Source of the DNA: Schaalia odontolytica | Lineage (GTDB): Bacteria > Actinomycetota > Actinomycetes > Actinomycetales > Actinomycetaceae | Length of the DNA: 64,000 nucleotides | Direction: 5' to 3' | Assembly: GCF_024584435.1 (NCBI RefSeq) | Contig: NZ_CP102197.1 | Coordinates: 1,860,001-1,924,000 of the forward strand | In this document: one piece after another, positions 30,154 to 38,862 of the stretch | Layout: every line of letters starts with the position of its first letter | Numbering within the stretch: position 1 is the stretch's first letter | Notes under the pieces: model-generated | Told to the model about the DNA's origin: nothing | What the model saw: the letters and a program-made list of their open reading frames with translations, nothing else | Database searches by the model: none | Program-made: the position numbers and the translations under genes

Positions 30154-31236
30154 TTACGCCCAACGACGAGCTGCCTGTCGAATCTGCTCGGTGTACCGGT
30201 AGAGATCCTCGAGCTTCTCGATCTCGTATCGGTCCTCGGTCTTGTCGTCGCCGACGAAGGCGATGACCTTACGGCGACCGAAGTAGCAACGCACGATGGG
30301 ACGCCGATTGTTGTCATCTGCTAGGACAGAGAAGTACGAGCGAACATCACGGTAGGTGATTCGCTCGGCGGGAATCTCGGCGCACGCAATCGCCTTGACG
30401 ATCCTGTAGGCGGCGAGTTCATCGTCGGTTGTTTCAATGCCATCGGAGGGAACCGGAACCGGCTCGTCAACGTCGGCGGGTTCCTCAACATTGTCGGGAA
30501 CGGGCATGACGGTGTTGACATCGGCTCCCAGAGCGCTCTTAAGTCGATCATTGATCCGTTCATTGAGGAACTGTCCGAGGGCCTTATCGGTGATGCTGGT
30601 GAACTTCTCCAGAACCGGCTGGGTCAAGCGGCCGTCATAGACGCGCGCAGCGAAGAGGCGAACGAAGTCGGCGGACGGCTCTTTGAATTCCGCGGCCACC
30701 TCGCGCTTGATCGCGCCGAGGTACTTGAGTTCCTCGGCGGCGCTGACCACAGAGTCCAGGTCGAAGCGCTCCTTCGTGAGCTTTCGGAGCTCCGGCAGGA
30801 AGGTCTCATCGATGTCTGCCAGATCGAGGACGAGGAAGGGGCGAGAGTCCATGACGTTGGGCGCATCGAGGTCGGTATAGAAGTTGTAGACTCGCCCGTT
30901 CGTCAGGACCGCGATACGCGCCGTCGTCACCGAGAAGTAGCGGTAGAGTTGCGACGCATGCTCGGGGGTCAGGTCTCCACTGACCTTCTTACATTCGAGG
31001 AGTATGCGGACCTCTCCCCCATCCATGATCGCGTAGTCGACCTTTTCGCCACGCTTCACGCCTACATCGGCGGTGTACTCGGGGATGACCTCCTGCGGGT
31101 TGAAAATGTCGTATCCGAGGACAGTCGATATGAACGGCAGGATGAAGGCCGTCTTAGTTGCCTCCTCGGTTTCGATGTTTTCCCACTGGTCGGCGACCTT
31201 GGTGGCTAGGAGAGTGAGGGCGTCCTCGAAGGCCAT
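30154..31236 (-). CDS. Orphan restriction-type nuclease (HsdR N-terminal-like, PD-(D/E)xK)
   Basis: The protein has 360 aa. It begins with the helical lead-in TEEATKTAFILPFISTVLGYDIFNPQEVIPEYTADVG, and then VDYAIMDGGEVRILLECKKV, where the Asp and E-x-K match the PD-(D/E)xK core of HsdR_N. Further conserved parts are QLYRYFSVTTARIAVLTNGRVYNFYTDL. The C-terminal half is mostly helical with an acidic linker and ends in a small beta-rich segment (RPIVRCYFGRRKVIAFVG). There is no helicase domain and no methylase or specificity gene nearby. Stand-alone relatives are frequent and their biological role is unclear. Confidence 0.75.
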   Translation of the reverse strand: MAFEDALTLLATKVADQWENIETEEATKTAFILPFISTVLGYDIFNPQEVIPEYTADVGVKRGEKVDYAIMDGGEVRILLECKKVSGDLTPEHASQLYRYFSVTTARIAVLTNGRVYNFYTDLDAPNVMDSRPFLVLDLADIDETFLPELRKLTKERFDLDSVVSAAEELKYLGAIKREVAAEFKEPSADFVRLFAARVYDGRLTQPVLEKFTSITDKALGQFLNERINDRLKSALGADVNTVMPVPDNVEEPADVDEPVPVPSDGIETTDDELAAYRIVKAIACAEIPAERITYRDVRSYFSVLADDNNRRPIVRCYFGRRKVIAFVGDDKTEDRYEIEKLEDLYRYTEQIRQAARRWA

Positions 31237-31430
31237 GAGAGTACTCCGTTGTCGATAAGTTGCAGGTAATCACAATATAGATCGAAAGTAATCTGCCACA
31301 CAAGTGAGAGTGTCGATCACGCGGGAGCTGACCTCCGTGCATCTACGCACGGATGCGACAGAATCCGCCGTCTACAAGGATTGCCGTACCTTCCATAAAG
31401 GAAGCCGCGTTGCTACTCCTCAACACATAA

Positions 31431-31481
31431 AAAGCCAGTCATCGGCATCTCCATATCAGCGGAGGGTCAACGGCTGGCTTT
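31431..31481. terminator. Possible terminator with large loop
   Basis: AAAGCCAG (31431-31438) pairs with CTGGCTTT (31474-31481) around a 35-nt loop. It could end transcription from either side, but the loop is long, so confidence is low. Confidence 0.35.
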
Positions 31482-31552
31482 GATAGCAAGATACTAGCAC
31501 TGATTGAATCGGTGTCATCAACATTGGATTCCGAGCTGCGCCACACCGTCGA

Positions 31553-31568
31553 TGTTTCACGTGAAACA
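31553..31568. promoter_or_regulatory. parS: parS site 2
   Basis: Perfect TGTTTCACGTGAAACA in the gap before the aminotransferase gene. Confidence 0.92.
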
Positions 31569-31787
31569 ACTCGCCCAAGGATGGGGACAGTACCCTCCGC
31601 ACTCACGGCACACGCGGCCTCGAACCACGGCGGATCCCCGAGAGCCAGACGCCATCGGCTGCGCCTCTTCCACGGCCGACGCGTAAGGCGGCCCGGCCAC
31701 GCTCTGGCCCAACACCCCGCCGGGGGCAGAAAGTGGCACACTTGACCTATACGGATAACGCGACTTCACGCAGAGGATGGCACGCCC

Positions 31788-33116
31788 TTGACTCAACCTT
31801 CACCGCACGGAGGGACCCCGGCCTGGTCCGGGAGAACCCCCTCTCAGGGTAACCGGCTCGACCCCTGGTTCGACGTCTACGCAGACCGCGCCCACAACCT
31901 GCGCGCCTCCGAGATTCGAGCCCTCTTTTCCGTCGTCTCCCGACCGGAGGTCGTCTCCCTCGCCGGAGGCATGCCCAACCTGAAGGACCTTCCCCTCGAC
32001 CGCCTGGCGGCATCGGCGGAGCGACTGATCCGCAACCACGGCGCCAAGGCCATGCAATACGGTAGCGGCCAGGGCTGGGAGGTCCTGCGCGAGCGCATCA
32101 CCGAGGTCATGGGCTACGACGGAATCGTTGGCGCGGACCCCGACGACGTGGTGGTCACGACCGGCAGCCAGCAGGCCCTCGACCTCGTCACCGAGCTCTT
32201 CGTCAACCCGGGCGACGTCATCCTCGCCGAGGCCCCCTCCTACGTGGGAGCCCTCGGCGTCTTCCGCGCCCGGCAGGCAGACGTCGTCCACGTCCCCATG
32301 GATGACCACGGCATCATTCCCGAGGCTCTCGTCGACACCATTCGAGACGTGCGCGCCAGCGGCCGAACCATCAAGTTCATCTACATCATCCCGAACTACC
32401 ACAACCCCGCCGGCGTCACCCTGTCCGCCGAGCGGCGCCCCATCATCGCCGACATCTGCCTGCGCGAACACGTGCTCATCGTCGAAGACAACCCCTACGG
32501 ACTCCTCGGCTTCGACTCCGATCCCCTGCCGGCAATCGCCTCCTACAGCCCCGAGGGCGTCGTCTACCTGGGTTCCTTCTCCAAGATGTTCGCCCCGGGC
32601 TTTCGAATCGGCTGGGCATACGCGCCCCACGCCATCCGAGCCAAGCTCGTCCTCGCACTCGAGTCCGCTATCCTGTGCCCGTCGATGGTCGGCCAGATGG
32701 CGATCGCCGACTACCTGAGCGACTACGACTGGTACGGCCAGGTCAAGTCCTTCCGGTCGATGTACGCGCAGCGGTGCCGGGCGATGCTCACCTCGCTCGA
32801 GGAGTTCATGCCCTCGTGCACGTGGACGGTGCCCGACGGAGGCTTCTACACATGGGTGACCCTCCCCGACGGCCTCGACGCGAAGGCCATGCTGCCGCGC
32901 GCCGTGAGGGCACAGGTCGCCTACGTGTCCGGCACAGCCTTCTTCTACGACGGCCAGGGCTCGAACCACCTGCGCCTCTCGTTCTGCTACCCCACTCCCG
33001 ACGAGATTCGCGAGGGAGTCCGGCGCCTGTCCACCGTTGTCAACGCCGAGAAGGACATCGTCGACATGTTCGGTACCGCCTCGATCGACGAGGCCGGCAG
33101 CCCTTCGGCCCGCTAG
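31788..33116 (+). CDS. PLP-dependent aminotransferase (class I/II, 2-aminoadipate type)
   Basis: The protein has 442 aa. A TTG start at 31788 is proposed, with GAGGA upstream. The fold-type I landmarks are VVSLAGGMPN, MQYGSGQGWEVLRERI, TTGSQQALDLV, IPNYHNPAGVTLS, VEDNPYGLLGF, the PLP lysine in YLGSFSKMFAPGFRIGW, and the C-terminal arginine in NHLRLSFCY. The family transaminates amino acids such as 2-aminoadipate, branched-chain or aromatic ones. There is no GntR domain. The gene sits beside the ATP-grasp ligase, an arrangement also seen near parAB in other actinobacteria, but the substrate is unknown. Confidence 0.85.
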   Translation: MTQPSPHGGTPAWSGRTPSQGNRLDPWFDVYADRAHNLRASEIRALFSVVSRPEVVSLAGGMPNLKDLPLDRLAASAERLIRNHGAKAMQYGSGQGWEVLRERITEVMGYDGIVGADPDDVVVTTGSQQALDLVTELFVNPGDVILAEAPSYVGALGVFRARQADVVHVPMDDHGIIPEALVDTIRDVRASGRTIKFIYIIPNYHNPAGVTLSAERRPIIADICLREHVLIVEDNPYGLLGFDSDPLPAIASYSPEGVVYLGSFSKMFAPGFRIGWAYAPHAIRAKLVLALESAILCPSMVGQMAIADYLSDYDWYGQVKSFRSMYAQRCRAMLTSLEEFMPSCTWTVPDGGFYTWVTLPDGLDAKAMLPRAVRAQVAYVSGTAFFYDGQGSNHLRLSFCYPTPDEIREGVRRLSTVVNAEKDIVDMFGTASIDEAGSPSAR

Positions 33117-33138
33117 GTTACGTTAGGAGAAACCCACC

Positions 33139-34146
33139 ATGGCAACGAAAGTTCTCATCATCGCCGGCGGACTTACTCACGAGCGCGACGTGTCGGTCCG
33201 GTCGGGTCGCCGCGTCGCCAACATCCTCGCGCAGTTCGGCTACGAGGTCATGCGATCCGACGTCGACGCCTCCCTCACCGAGTCGATCCAGACCTTCGAA
33301 CCCGACGTCGTCTGGCCGCTGGTCCACGGCTCCATCGGCGAGGATGGATCCCTGCAGTCCTTCCTCGAGTCCGTGGGGGTGCCCTTCGTCGGATCGTCGT
33401 CGGTACAGGCGATGCTGGCCTCCAACAAGCCCACCGCCAAGGCCTTGCTCGGCTCCGCCGGCGTCGCCACGCCCGGCTGGGTAACGCTCCCCCAGGCGAT
33501 CTTCCGTCAGCTCGGCGCCTCCAACGTCCTGGCCGCCCTCGAAGGCTCGGTGTCCTTCCCCGTCGTCATCAAGCCCACCGACGGCGGCTCGGCACTGGGC
33601 ATCTCCACCGCGCACAACACGGATCAGCTGCGCCGAGCCATGGTCGACGCCTTCGCCTACGGCCAGCGACTCATGGTCGAGCAGCGCATCGACGGGCGGG
33701 ACGTGGCCGTGTCCGTCGTCGACCTGTGGGACGGCCCCGTGGCCCTCCCGCCGGTCGAGGTGTCCACGGATCGCGGCCGCTACGACTACGACGCCCGCTA
33801 CACCACCGATGAGACCGAGTACTTTGTGCCCGCACGCCTCTCCGACGAGCTTCTTGCGGACCTGCAGGCCGCGGCCGTCGAGGCCCACACGACACTTGGC
33901 CTACGCGACCTGTCCCGCATCGACTTCGTCGTCGACGACGCGGGTACGTGCTGGTTCATTGACGCGAACGTCGCGCCCGGCATGACCGACACGTCGCTCC
34001 TCCCCCAGGCGGCCGATGCCCTCGACGATTCCTCTTTCGCACAGCTATGCGCCGACATCATCGATTTCGTCGCCGAGGGCCGCACCAGTCAGCTCGATGC
34101 GCTCACCGCCGAGGAACCCACCGCAGGGCCTCAGGCAACCGAGTAG
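33139..34146 (+). CDS. D-alanine--D-alanine ligase-like ATP-grasp protein
   Basis: The protein has 335 aa, with AGGAGA 8 nt upstream of the ATG. It has the Ddl layout: KVLIIAGGLTHERDVSVRSG, PLVHGSIGEDGSLQSFLE, GSSSVQAMLASNKPTAKALL, FPVVIKPTDGGSALGIS, VEQRIDGRDVAVSVVD, and the metal site IDFVVDDAGTCWFIDANVAPGMTDTSLLP. It is 22 bp behind the aminotransferase, so probably co-transcribed. Its actual substrate may be another dipeptide, because a separate housekeeping Ddl is expected elsewhere. Confidence 0.8.
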   Translation: MATKVLIIAGGLTHERDVSVRSGRRVANILAQFGYEVMRSDVDASLTESIQTFEPDVVWPLVHGSIGEDGSLQSFLESVGVPFVGSSSVQAMLASNKPTAKALLGSAGVATPGWVTLPQAIFRQLGASNVLAALEGSVSFPVVIKPTDGGSALGISTAHNTDQLRRAMVDAFAYGQRLMVEQRIDGRDVAVSVVDLWDGPVALPPVEVSTDRGRYDYDARYTTDETEYFVPARLSDELLADLQAAAVEAHTTLGLRDLSRIDFVVDDAGTCWFIDANVAPGMTDTSLLPQAADALDDSSFAQLCADIIDFVAEGRTSQLDALTAEEPTAGPQATE

Positions 34147-34160
34147 CCCAGCATCAACGA

Positions 34161-34194
34161 GTGGCCCGCGGGAGGTTTACCTCCCGCGGGCCAC
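34161..34194. terminator. Strong bidirectional terminator hairpin
   Basis: GTGGCCCGCGGGAGG/CCTCCCGCGGGCCAC is a perfect 15-bp stem with a TTTA loop between two convergent genes. A parS site begins two bases later. Confidence 0.85.
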
Positions 34195-34195
34195 C

Positions 34196-34211
34196 TGTTT
34201 CACGTGAAACA
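34196..34211. promoter_or_regulatory. parS: parS site 3
   Basis: Perfect TGTTTCACGTGAAACA adjacent to the terminator hairpin. Confidence 0.92.
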
Positions 34212-34245
34212 TCGCCGCCGACGCGCGCTCGCCCAGCGACCAGAC

Positions 34246-34881
34246 TTAGGAGGCCGCGAGGAAGCCGAGCTCCACGAGGCGTGCTCGCGCATTGTCCACG
34301 CCCTTCCAGATGACACCGCGAACCCCCAGAAGCTCCGCCGCGCGCACGTTTTCACGCCTGTCGTCGACAAAGGCCACGTCTTCGTGGGGCGTGTTCAGCC
34401 GCTGCAGCACATCACGGTAGATCCCCCGTGACGGCTTGCACACGCCGTAGTCGCACGAAAACGCAAAGAAGTCGAAGAGCTTCGCCCACTCGGAGCGCTT
34501 GATCGCCTTGGCGACCGGGTACGGCGCGTTCGATAGAATTCCCACGCGGACGCCCTGCTCCCGTAGCCGACGCACTAACGCGAGGGCGTCATCATTAGCG
34601 CTTGCCATGCGTGAAGTATCAAGCGCGACCAGCCTGCTGAGAAGATCCGCGCTGGGCTCAGGCTGCCCACAGTCACCCGCGATCCGATCCCAGAACACGC
34701 GGTCCGGTAGGCCGGCGTCATAGTCGCCGCGATGGGTCCACATCGCCTGATTGACGAGCGTTGTCAGGCCGCGTGAGCCATCACCAAACATCTCTGCAAT
34801 CACGTGCGGATCGGGGTGGGCGTCGACGAGAACGCCACCGACATCGAAAAGCACGGTGCGCGAACTGCCTTGGGCGTTCAT
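34246..34881 (-). CDS. HAD-superfamily hydrolase
   Basis: The protein has 211 aa. Motif I is LFDVGGVLVD (nucleophile Asp plus a following Gly in place of the usual second acid), motif II is GILSNAP, motif III Lys lies in GVCKPSRGIYRDVL, and motif IV is VAFVDDRREN. This matches the epoxide-hydrolase N-terminal/phosphatase-like HAD subgroup. The small cap is helical. It is convergent with the ATP-grasp gene and probably monocistronic. The substrate is unknown. Confidence 0.85.
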   Translation of the reverse strand: MNAQGSSRTVLFDVGGVLVDAHPDPHVIAEMFGDGSRGLTTLVNQAMWTHRGDYDAGLPDRVFWDRIAGDCGQPEPSADLLSRLVALDTSRMASANDDALALVRRLREQGVRVGILSNAPYPVAKAIKRSEWAKLFDFFAFSCDYGVCKPSRGIYRDVLQRLNTPHEDVAFVDDRRENVRAAELLGVRGVIWKGVDNARARLVELGFLAAS

Positions 34882-35027
34882 GCCTTTCGCTCCTTCTGGT
34901 ACTGCAAGGATCCAACGGCGGATCCTATCAATGTAGTGTATGCGGTCAAGCTTCCGCGCAATAGTGCGGAAAATGTATGATTGGGTACATACATCTCCTG
35001 AACTGCGGAAAGATTGCTAACACCCGG

Positions 35028-36293
35028 TCAGCGCAAAATTAGATCCGCGATTCGCTGCAGGTCGTCGGCCCCGGCAAACTCGATGACGATCTTGCCCTTC
35101 CTGCGGCCCTCGGTGATCGACACACGCGTGTCATAGGCGTCGGAGAGCGCCGACACCACGCTTTCACCCAGGGGCGAGAGGGATTGCTGTCGGCGGCTCC
35201 GCGGCGGAGCGGCAGCCTTGATCTTGCCGAGGCGGACGATCTCCTCGGTGGTGCGCACCGACAACCCTTCCTGAACGATTCGATCCGCCAGCCGCTCCAT
35301 CTCCTCGGGAGTGGAGAGCGCCAGCAAGGCACGAGCGTGCCCAGCGCTGATCACTTGCGCCGCCACCTTCTTCTGTACCGACGGAGGAAGCTTCAGCAGG
35401 CGCAGCGTGTTCGCTATCTGAGGACGCGACCGCGCGATCCTCTTCGCAAGTTCGTCCTGGGTCGCTCCGAAATCGGCCATGAGCTGCTGATATGCGCTCG
35501 CCTCTTCGAGCGGATTGAGCTGCGAACGATGCAGGTTCTCCAGCAAGGCATCGCGGAGCAGATCCCCGTCCTCGGTCTCTCGGATGATGGCCGGGATGGT
35601 CGTCTCCCCCGCCAGCTCCGACGCACGCAAACGCCTCTCGCCCATGATGAGTTCGTAGCGCGCGCCCGGCTTCTCAGCGATAAACTCCTTGAGCTTAGTT
35701 GAGCGCCCGGTCGCGGGAATCGTTCGGACGACCACCGGCTGGAGGACCCCGACCTCCTTAATCGAGGCGGAGAGTTCCGTGAGGTCCTCCTCGTTGAAGA
35801 CCTCTCGGGGCTGCTTCGTGTTGGGAACGATCTGATCGATCGGAATCTCCGCAAATGACGCGCCGGGAACGGGGACAAGCTGTGCGTCGACGGATGTTTC
35901 ACGTGAAACATGATCGACAGCGGGTGTCGGGTCCACGGCCTTGCCGCCCGTCGCAGGGCCACCCGTTCCGTCGCTCGCCGACACTCCAGGCTTTCCGCCA
36001 TCCCTTCCGCGGGCTACGCCCGCGGCGACGTCGACGGGTGGCATCGCGGGGCGCTTCTTCTTGGAGGAAGATCCCGCACGCTTGGGTTGCAGGAGTTCCT
36101 TCGCGGATCCTCCCCTGCTGCGCACGGTGGATCCCTCCGGAAAGAACACGTCGAGCGGACGAGAGGGCGCAGATTGCGTTGGCTCCGAGGCCTGCTCAGG
36201 CGCCTGAGGAATGAGCGCTCCGAGGCCACGACCCAGCCCACTGTGCCTACGCGCGGTCTTGCGCCCCTCCGACTTCGACGATGCATCCGCCAT
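35028..36293 (-). CDS. parB: Chromosome partitioning protein ParB
   Basis: The protein has 421 aa. The N-terminus carries a long disordered stretch after GLGRGLGALIP, the usual ParA-stimulating start. The CTPase/nuclease-like domain begins FAEIPIDQIVPNTKQPREVFNEEDLTELSASIKEVGVLQPVVVR, with GERRLRASELAGETTIPAIIRE. The parS-reading HTH follows (YQQLMADFGATQDELAKRIARSRPQIANTLRLLKLP), and the C-terminal dimerisation part ends KIVIEFAGADDLQRIADLILR. A parS site lies inside its own coding region. It loads on the six parS sites and works with ParA to segregate origins. Confidence 0.97.
   Translation of the reverse strand: MADASSKSEGRKTARRHSGLGRGLGALIPQAPEQASEPTQSAPSRPLDVFFPEGSTVRSRGGSAKELLQPKRAGSSSKKKRPAMPPVDVAAGVARGRDGGKPGVSASDGTGGPATGGKAVDPTPAVDHVSRETSVDAQLVPVPGASFAEIPIDQIVPNTKQPREVFNEEDLTELSASIKEVGVLQPVVVRTIPATGRSTKLKEFIAEKPGARYELIMGERRLRASELAGETTIPAIIRETEDGDLLRDALLENLHRSQLNPLEEASAYQQLMADFGATQDELAKRIARSRPQIANTLRLLKLPPSVQKKVAAQVISAGHARALLALSTPEEMERLADRIVQEGLSVRTTEEIVRLGKIKAAAPPRSRRQQSLSPLGESVVSALSDAYDTRVSITEGRRKGKIVIEFAGADDLQRIADLILR
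35895..35910. promoter_or_regulatory. parS: parS site 4, inside parB
   Basis: Perfect TGTTTCACGTGAAACA within the parB coding sequence, encoding part of its linker. Confidence 0.93.
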
Positions 36294-36323
36294 TGCACTA
36301 CTCCTTCAGTTGCGTCAATTCAT

Positions 36324-36339
36324 TGTTTCACGTGAAACA
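36324..36339. promoter_or_regulatory. parS: parS site 5, between parA and parB
   Basis: Perfect TGTTTCACGTGAAACA 30 bp upstream of the parB start. Confidence 0.93.
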
Positions 36340-36441
36340 TCGGTGCGTGCTCACGCCGTGAGCGCCGTTGATCACTATGCTGCACCGATGACCACGATGG
36401 TTGGACGTTGCGGCCTGGAAAGATAGGGGTGTGATGCGCAG

Positions 36442-36457
36442 TGTTTCACGTGAAACA
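36442..36457. promoter_or_regulatory. parS: parS site 6, between parA and parB
   Basis: Perfect TGTTTCACGTGAAACA ending one base before the parA stop codon. Confidence 0.93.
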
Positions 36458-36458
36458 A

Positions 36459-37340
36459 TCACCGAGCGTCGCTCGGTATCCTCTGCGAAAGCTCAAGCGC
36501 AGCCTTGCGGTACGCGATCGCGCCGACGTTCTTCCCGTCGTAGGTGATGACCGTTTGCCCGTAGCTCGGAGCCTCGGAAATGCGCACGGAGCGCGGAATG
36601 ACGGTCTCAAACGTGTGCTCCGGGAAGTGCGACCGCACCTCGCTTTCGACCTCCTCGGAAAGCCGCGTTCGCTTGTCGGCCATCGTCAGCAGCATGCCGG
36701 ACACCTGCAGGCCGGGATTGAGATCGGCGCCAATGCGTTCCACCGTGCGCCACAACTGGCTGAGGCCCTCCAGAGCGTAGTACTCGGCCTGAATCGGGAT
36801 CACGACCTCGTTCGCCGCGACCATGACGTTCAGGGTCACGAGGCCAAGCGACGGCGGGCAGTCGATCAGAACGATATCGATCTCTCTGTGCGTCGCCACA
36901 TACTCGCGCAGGGCGACGCTCAGTCGATACTCTCGTTCCGACACGTCCACGAGCTCAATCTCAGCGCCCGACAGGTCTATCGTTGCGGGGCAGACGAGGA
37001 CTCCATCGATGTCCGGGCACGGCTGGACGACATCCTCCATCCTCGCGCCCCCGATAATGACGTCGTAGGTAGAAGGCGTGCCAGCGGGGTGCTCAACTCC
37101 AAGCGCACTGGACGCATTGCCCTGAGCGTCAGCGTCGACAACGAGCACGGACAGGCCGCCAACGGCCAGCCCCGCCGCAAGATTCACCGTCGAAGTCGTC
37201 TTGCCGACGCCGCCCTTCTGGTTCGCCACGGCGATGATCCGCGTGGTCTCCGGCTTGCGGAATGTGGCCCGCTCGAGCATCGCCAAATCACGCAGGTTGC
37301 GTTCGATCTGAGTAGACAGAGGGGTGTTGTTATTGCTCAT
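36459..37340 (-). CDS. parA: Chromosome partitioning ATPase ParA
   Basis: The protein has 293 aa. It has the deviant Walker A IIAVANQKGGVGKTTSTVNLA, Walker A' VLVVDADAQGNASSALG, and Walker B region IDIVLIDCPPSLGLVTLNVMVAANEVVIPIQAEYYALEGLSQL. The N-terminal 35 residues carry extra sequence before the core, as in actinobacterial ParA. The gene is upstream of parB with a 165-bp gap that contains two parS sites. Confidence 0.97.
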   Translation of the reverse strand: MSNNNTPLSTQIERNLRDLAMLERATFRKPETTRIIAVANQKGGVGKTTSTVNLAAGLAVGGLSVLVVDADAQGNASSALGVEHPAGTPSTYDVIIGGARMEDVVQPCPDIDGVLVCPATIDLSGAEIELVDVSEREYRLSVALREYVATHREIDIVLIDCPPSLGLVTLNVMVAANEVVIPIQAEYYALEGLSQLWRTVERIGADLNPGLQVSGMLLTMADKRTRLSEEVESEVRSHFPEHTFETVIPRSVRISEAPSYGQTVITYDGKNVGAIAYRKAALELSQRIPSDAR

Positions 37341-37600
37341 GACACCTTCCTAGGTTCTGCCACTAGTCTACGGGCAGACGGACGCACTTCCAGCCCAAAA
37401 GCGTTGAATGCGCGAAGGTGCACGAAATCGTAGACTCGCCAGCCCGATCATCGATCGACACGTTTTCTAGGATCGATTCTCCCAGCGAAGGCGCCGCACC
37501 GATTCGGCCGCCGATCGAACGAAGCGATCCCACACACGACAAGCCTATTGTGTTACACATCACAGTAACGTGCTACTGACGGTCTCGCCCGCCTCGGCGG

Positions 37601-38284
37601 TCAACGGATGCGCGTGCAGACCACGACGTAGGTCGACTCCTCTTCCATGATGGAGGGAACCTCGTGGATCTGCGCGCGCAGATGGTGACGCCGCAGCTCC
37701 CCGGAGGCCTCCTCGACCTCGATGGGTGCCCGCCTGCCCTTGAGCGCGACGAGCGCCCCGCCCGGCGCGATCAGCTTGGAGGTCATGCGCACAAGCTTGC
37801 TCATGTTGGCCACCGCGCGGGCGGTCACCACGTCGGCCTTACCCTTGCCGCGCAGCTCTTCGGCCCTCGCCTGATGAATCGTGACGTTGTCGAGTCCCAG
37901 GTCGTCAACCACATCCATGAGCCATTCGACCCGGCGCGCCATCGGCTCGGCCAGGTGCACGTCGAGATCGGGTCGACAGGCGGCGATCACGATGCCCGGC
38001 AGTCCCGAACCGGAACCAACGTCGAGCACCTGTCGGCCGCGCTTGCTGGGCATAAACTCCAGGACGGCCGCCGAGTTGACGATGTGCCGCGACCAGATGC
38101 GTTCCATGTCCCGCGGGCCAAGCAGGCCGCGGATCTCCCCCTCTTCCTCAAGCATCCGCGCATACTCTGCGACGTCGGAGAAGGAGGGGCCAAAGAACGA
38201 GCGAACCTCGTCGGTGGGTTCTTCTGGGACGAAGGGGTCGCCCACCTGGCGACCCCTTCCCATCCCGCTTGGCTTCTCACTCAC
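37601..38284 (-). CDS. rsmG: 16S rRNA (guanine-N7) methyltransferase RsmG
   Basis: The protein has 227 aa. It methylates G527 of 16S rRNA. The SAM motif is VLDVGSGSGLPGIVIAACRPDLDVHLAEPMARRVEWL, with RIWSRHIVNSAAVLEFMP in front and DVVTARAVANMSKLV behind. The N-terminus is extended by about 20 residues over short bacterial forms. A GTG start at 38284 overlaps the jag stop by 8 nt, so the two are translated together. Confidence 0.95.
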   Translation of the reverse strand: MSEKPSGMGRGRQVGDPFVPEEPTDEVRSFFGPSFSDVAEYARMLEEEGEIRGLLGPRDMERIWSRHIVNSAAVLEFMPSKRGRQVLDVGSGSGLPGIVIAACRPDLDVHLAEPMARRVEWLMDVVDDLGLDNVTIHQARAEELRGKGKADVVTARAVANMSKLVRMTSKLIAPGGALVALKGRRAPIEVEEASGELRRHHLRAQIHEVPSIMEEESTYVVVCTRIR

Positions 38285-38780
38285 CGTCAGAATCCTCGGG
38301 GAGGATGACGACTCGGCGGTGCGGCTCCACGCCTTCGGACTCCGAAGTCAGGCCCTCCGCGGCGACCACGTCGTGGCACACCTTGCGTTCGAAGGGATTC
38401 ATCGCCTCGAGCTTGACGGCATCCCCGCTGGCTCGCACGCGAGCGATAGCCTCGCGCGTGATGTCCTGCAGCTCCTCCTTGCGCTCGGCGCGGAATCCCG
38501 CGATGTCCAGCATCAGGCGCGACCGCTCGCCTGTCTCGGTCTGAACGGCTAAGCGGGTCAGCTCCTGGAGCGCGTCAAGCACCTCCCCGTCCTCGCCGAC
38601 GAGCCGATCGAGCGCGTCGGGATCGTCGGCGACGATCTCGACAGACGCGCGGCCGTTCTCCACGTCGATCTCGATATCTCCGTCGAGGTCGGCGATGTCA
38701 AGCAGCTCTTCCAGGTAGTCTGCGGCGAGTTCACCCTCTTCCTCGAGGCGGGTGAGCTTGTCTGCATTGTCGTCACTCAT
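38277..38780 (-). CDS. jag: Jag/KhpB-type RNA-binding protein (KH-R3H)
   Basis: The protein has 167 aa. An acidic N-terminus precedes the KH domain (GRASVEIVADDPDALDRLVGEDGEVLDALQELTRLAVQ), and then the R3H domain (ARVRASGDAVKLEAMNPFERKVCHDVVA...SEGVEPHRRVVILP). It occupies the conserved place between yidC and rsmG. KH-R3H proteins bind RNA and affect cell elongation in other Gram-positives. Confidence 0.93.
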   Translation of the reverse strand: MSDDNADKLTRLEEEGELAADYLEELLDIADLDGDIEIDVENGRASVEIVADDPDALDRLVGEDGEVLDALQELTRLAVQTETGERSRLMLDIAGFRAERKEELQDITREAIARVRASGDAVKLEAMNPFERKVCHDVVAAEGLTSESEGVEPHRRVVILPEDSDGE

Positions 38781-38862
38781 GACGTCTCCTCCGTGGTGGG
38801 GAATGGGTCTGTATGGTCTTCAGGTTACCCTCGGGTGCCCGAAGCGGAAAACTGTCTCTGGA

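Larger units (their letters stand above)
31237..31787. other. Intergenic region without a supported gene
   Basis: This gap of about 550 bp holds the parS site at 31553, the hairpin at 31431-31481 and no reading frame with protein-like composition. Frames beginning MFHVKQ arise from the parS sequence itself. Confidence 0.6.
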
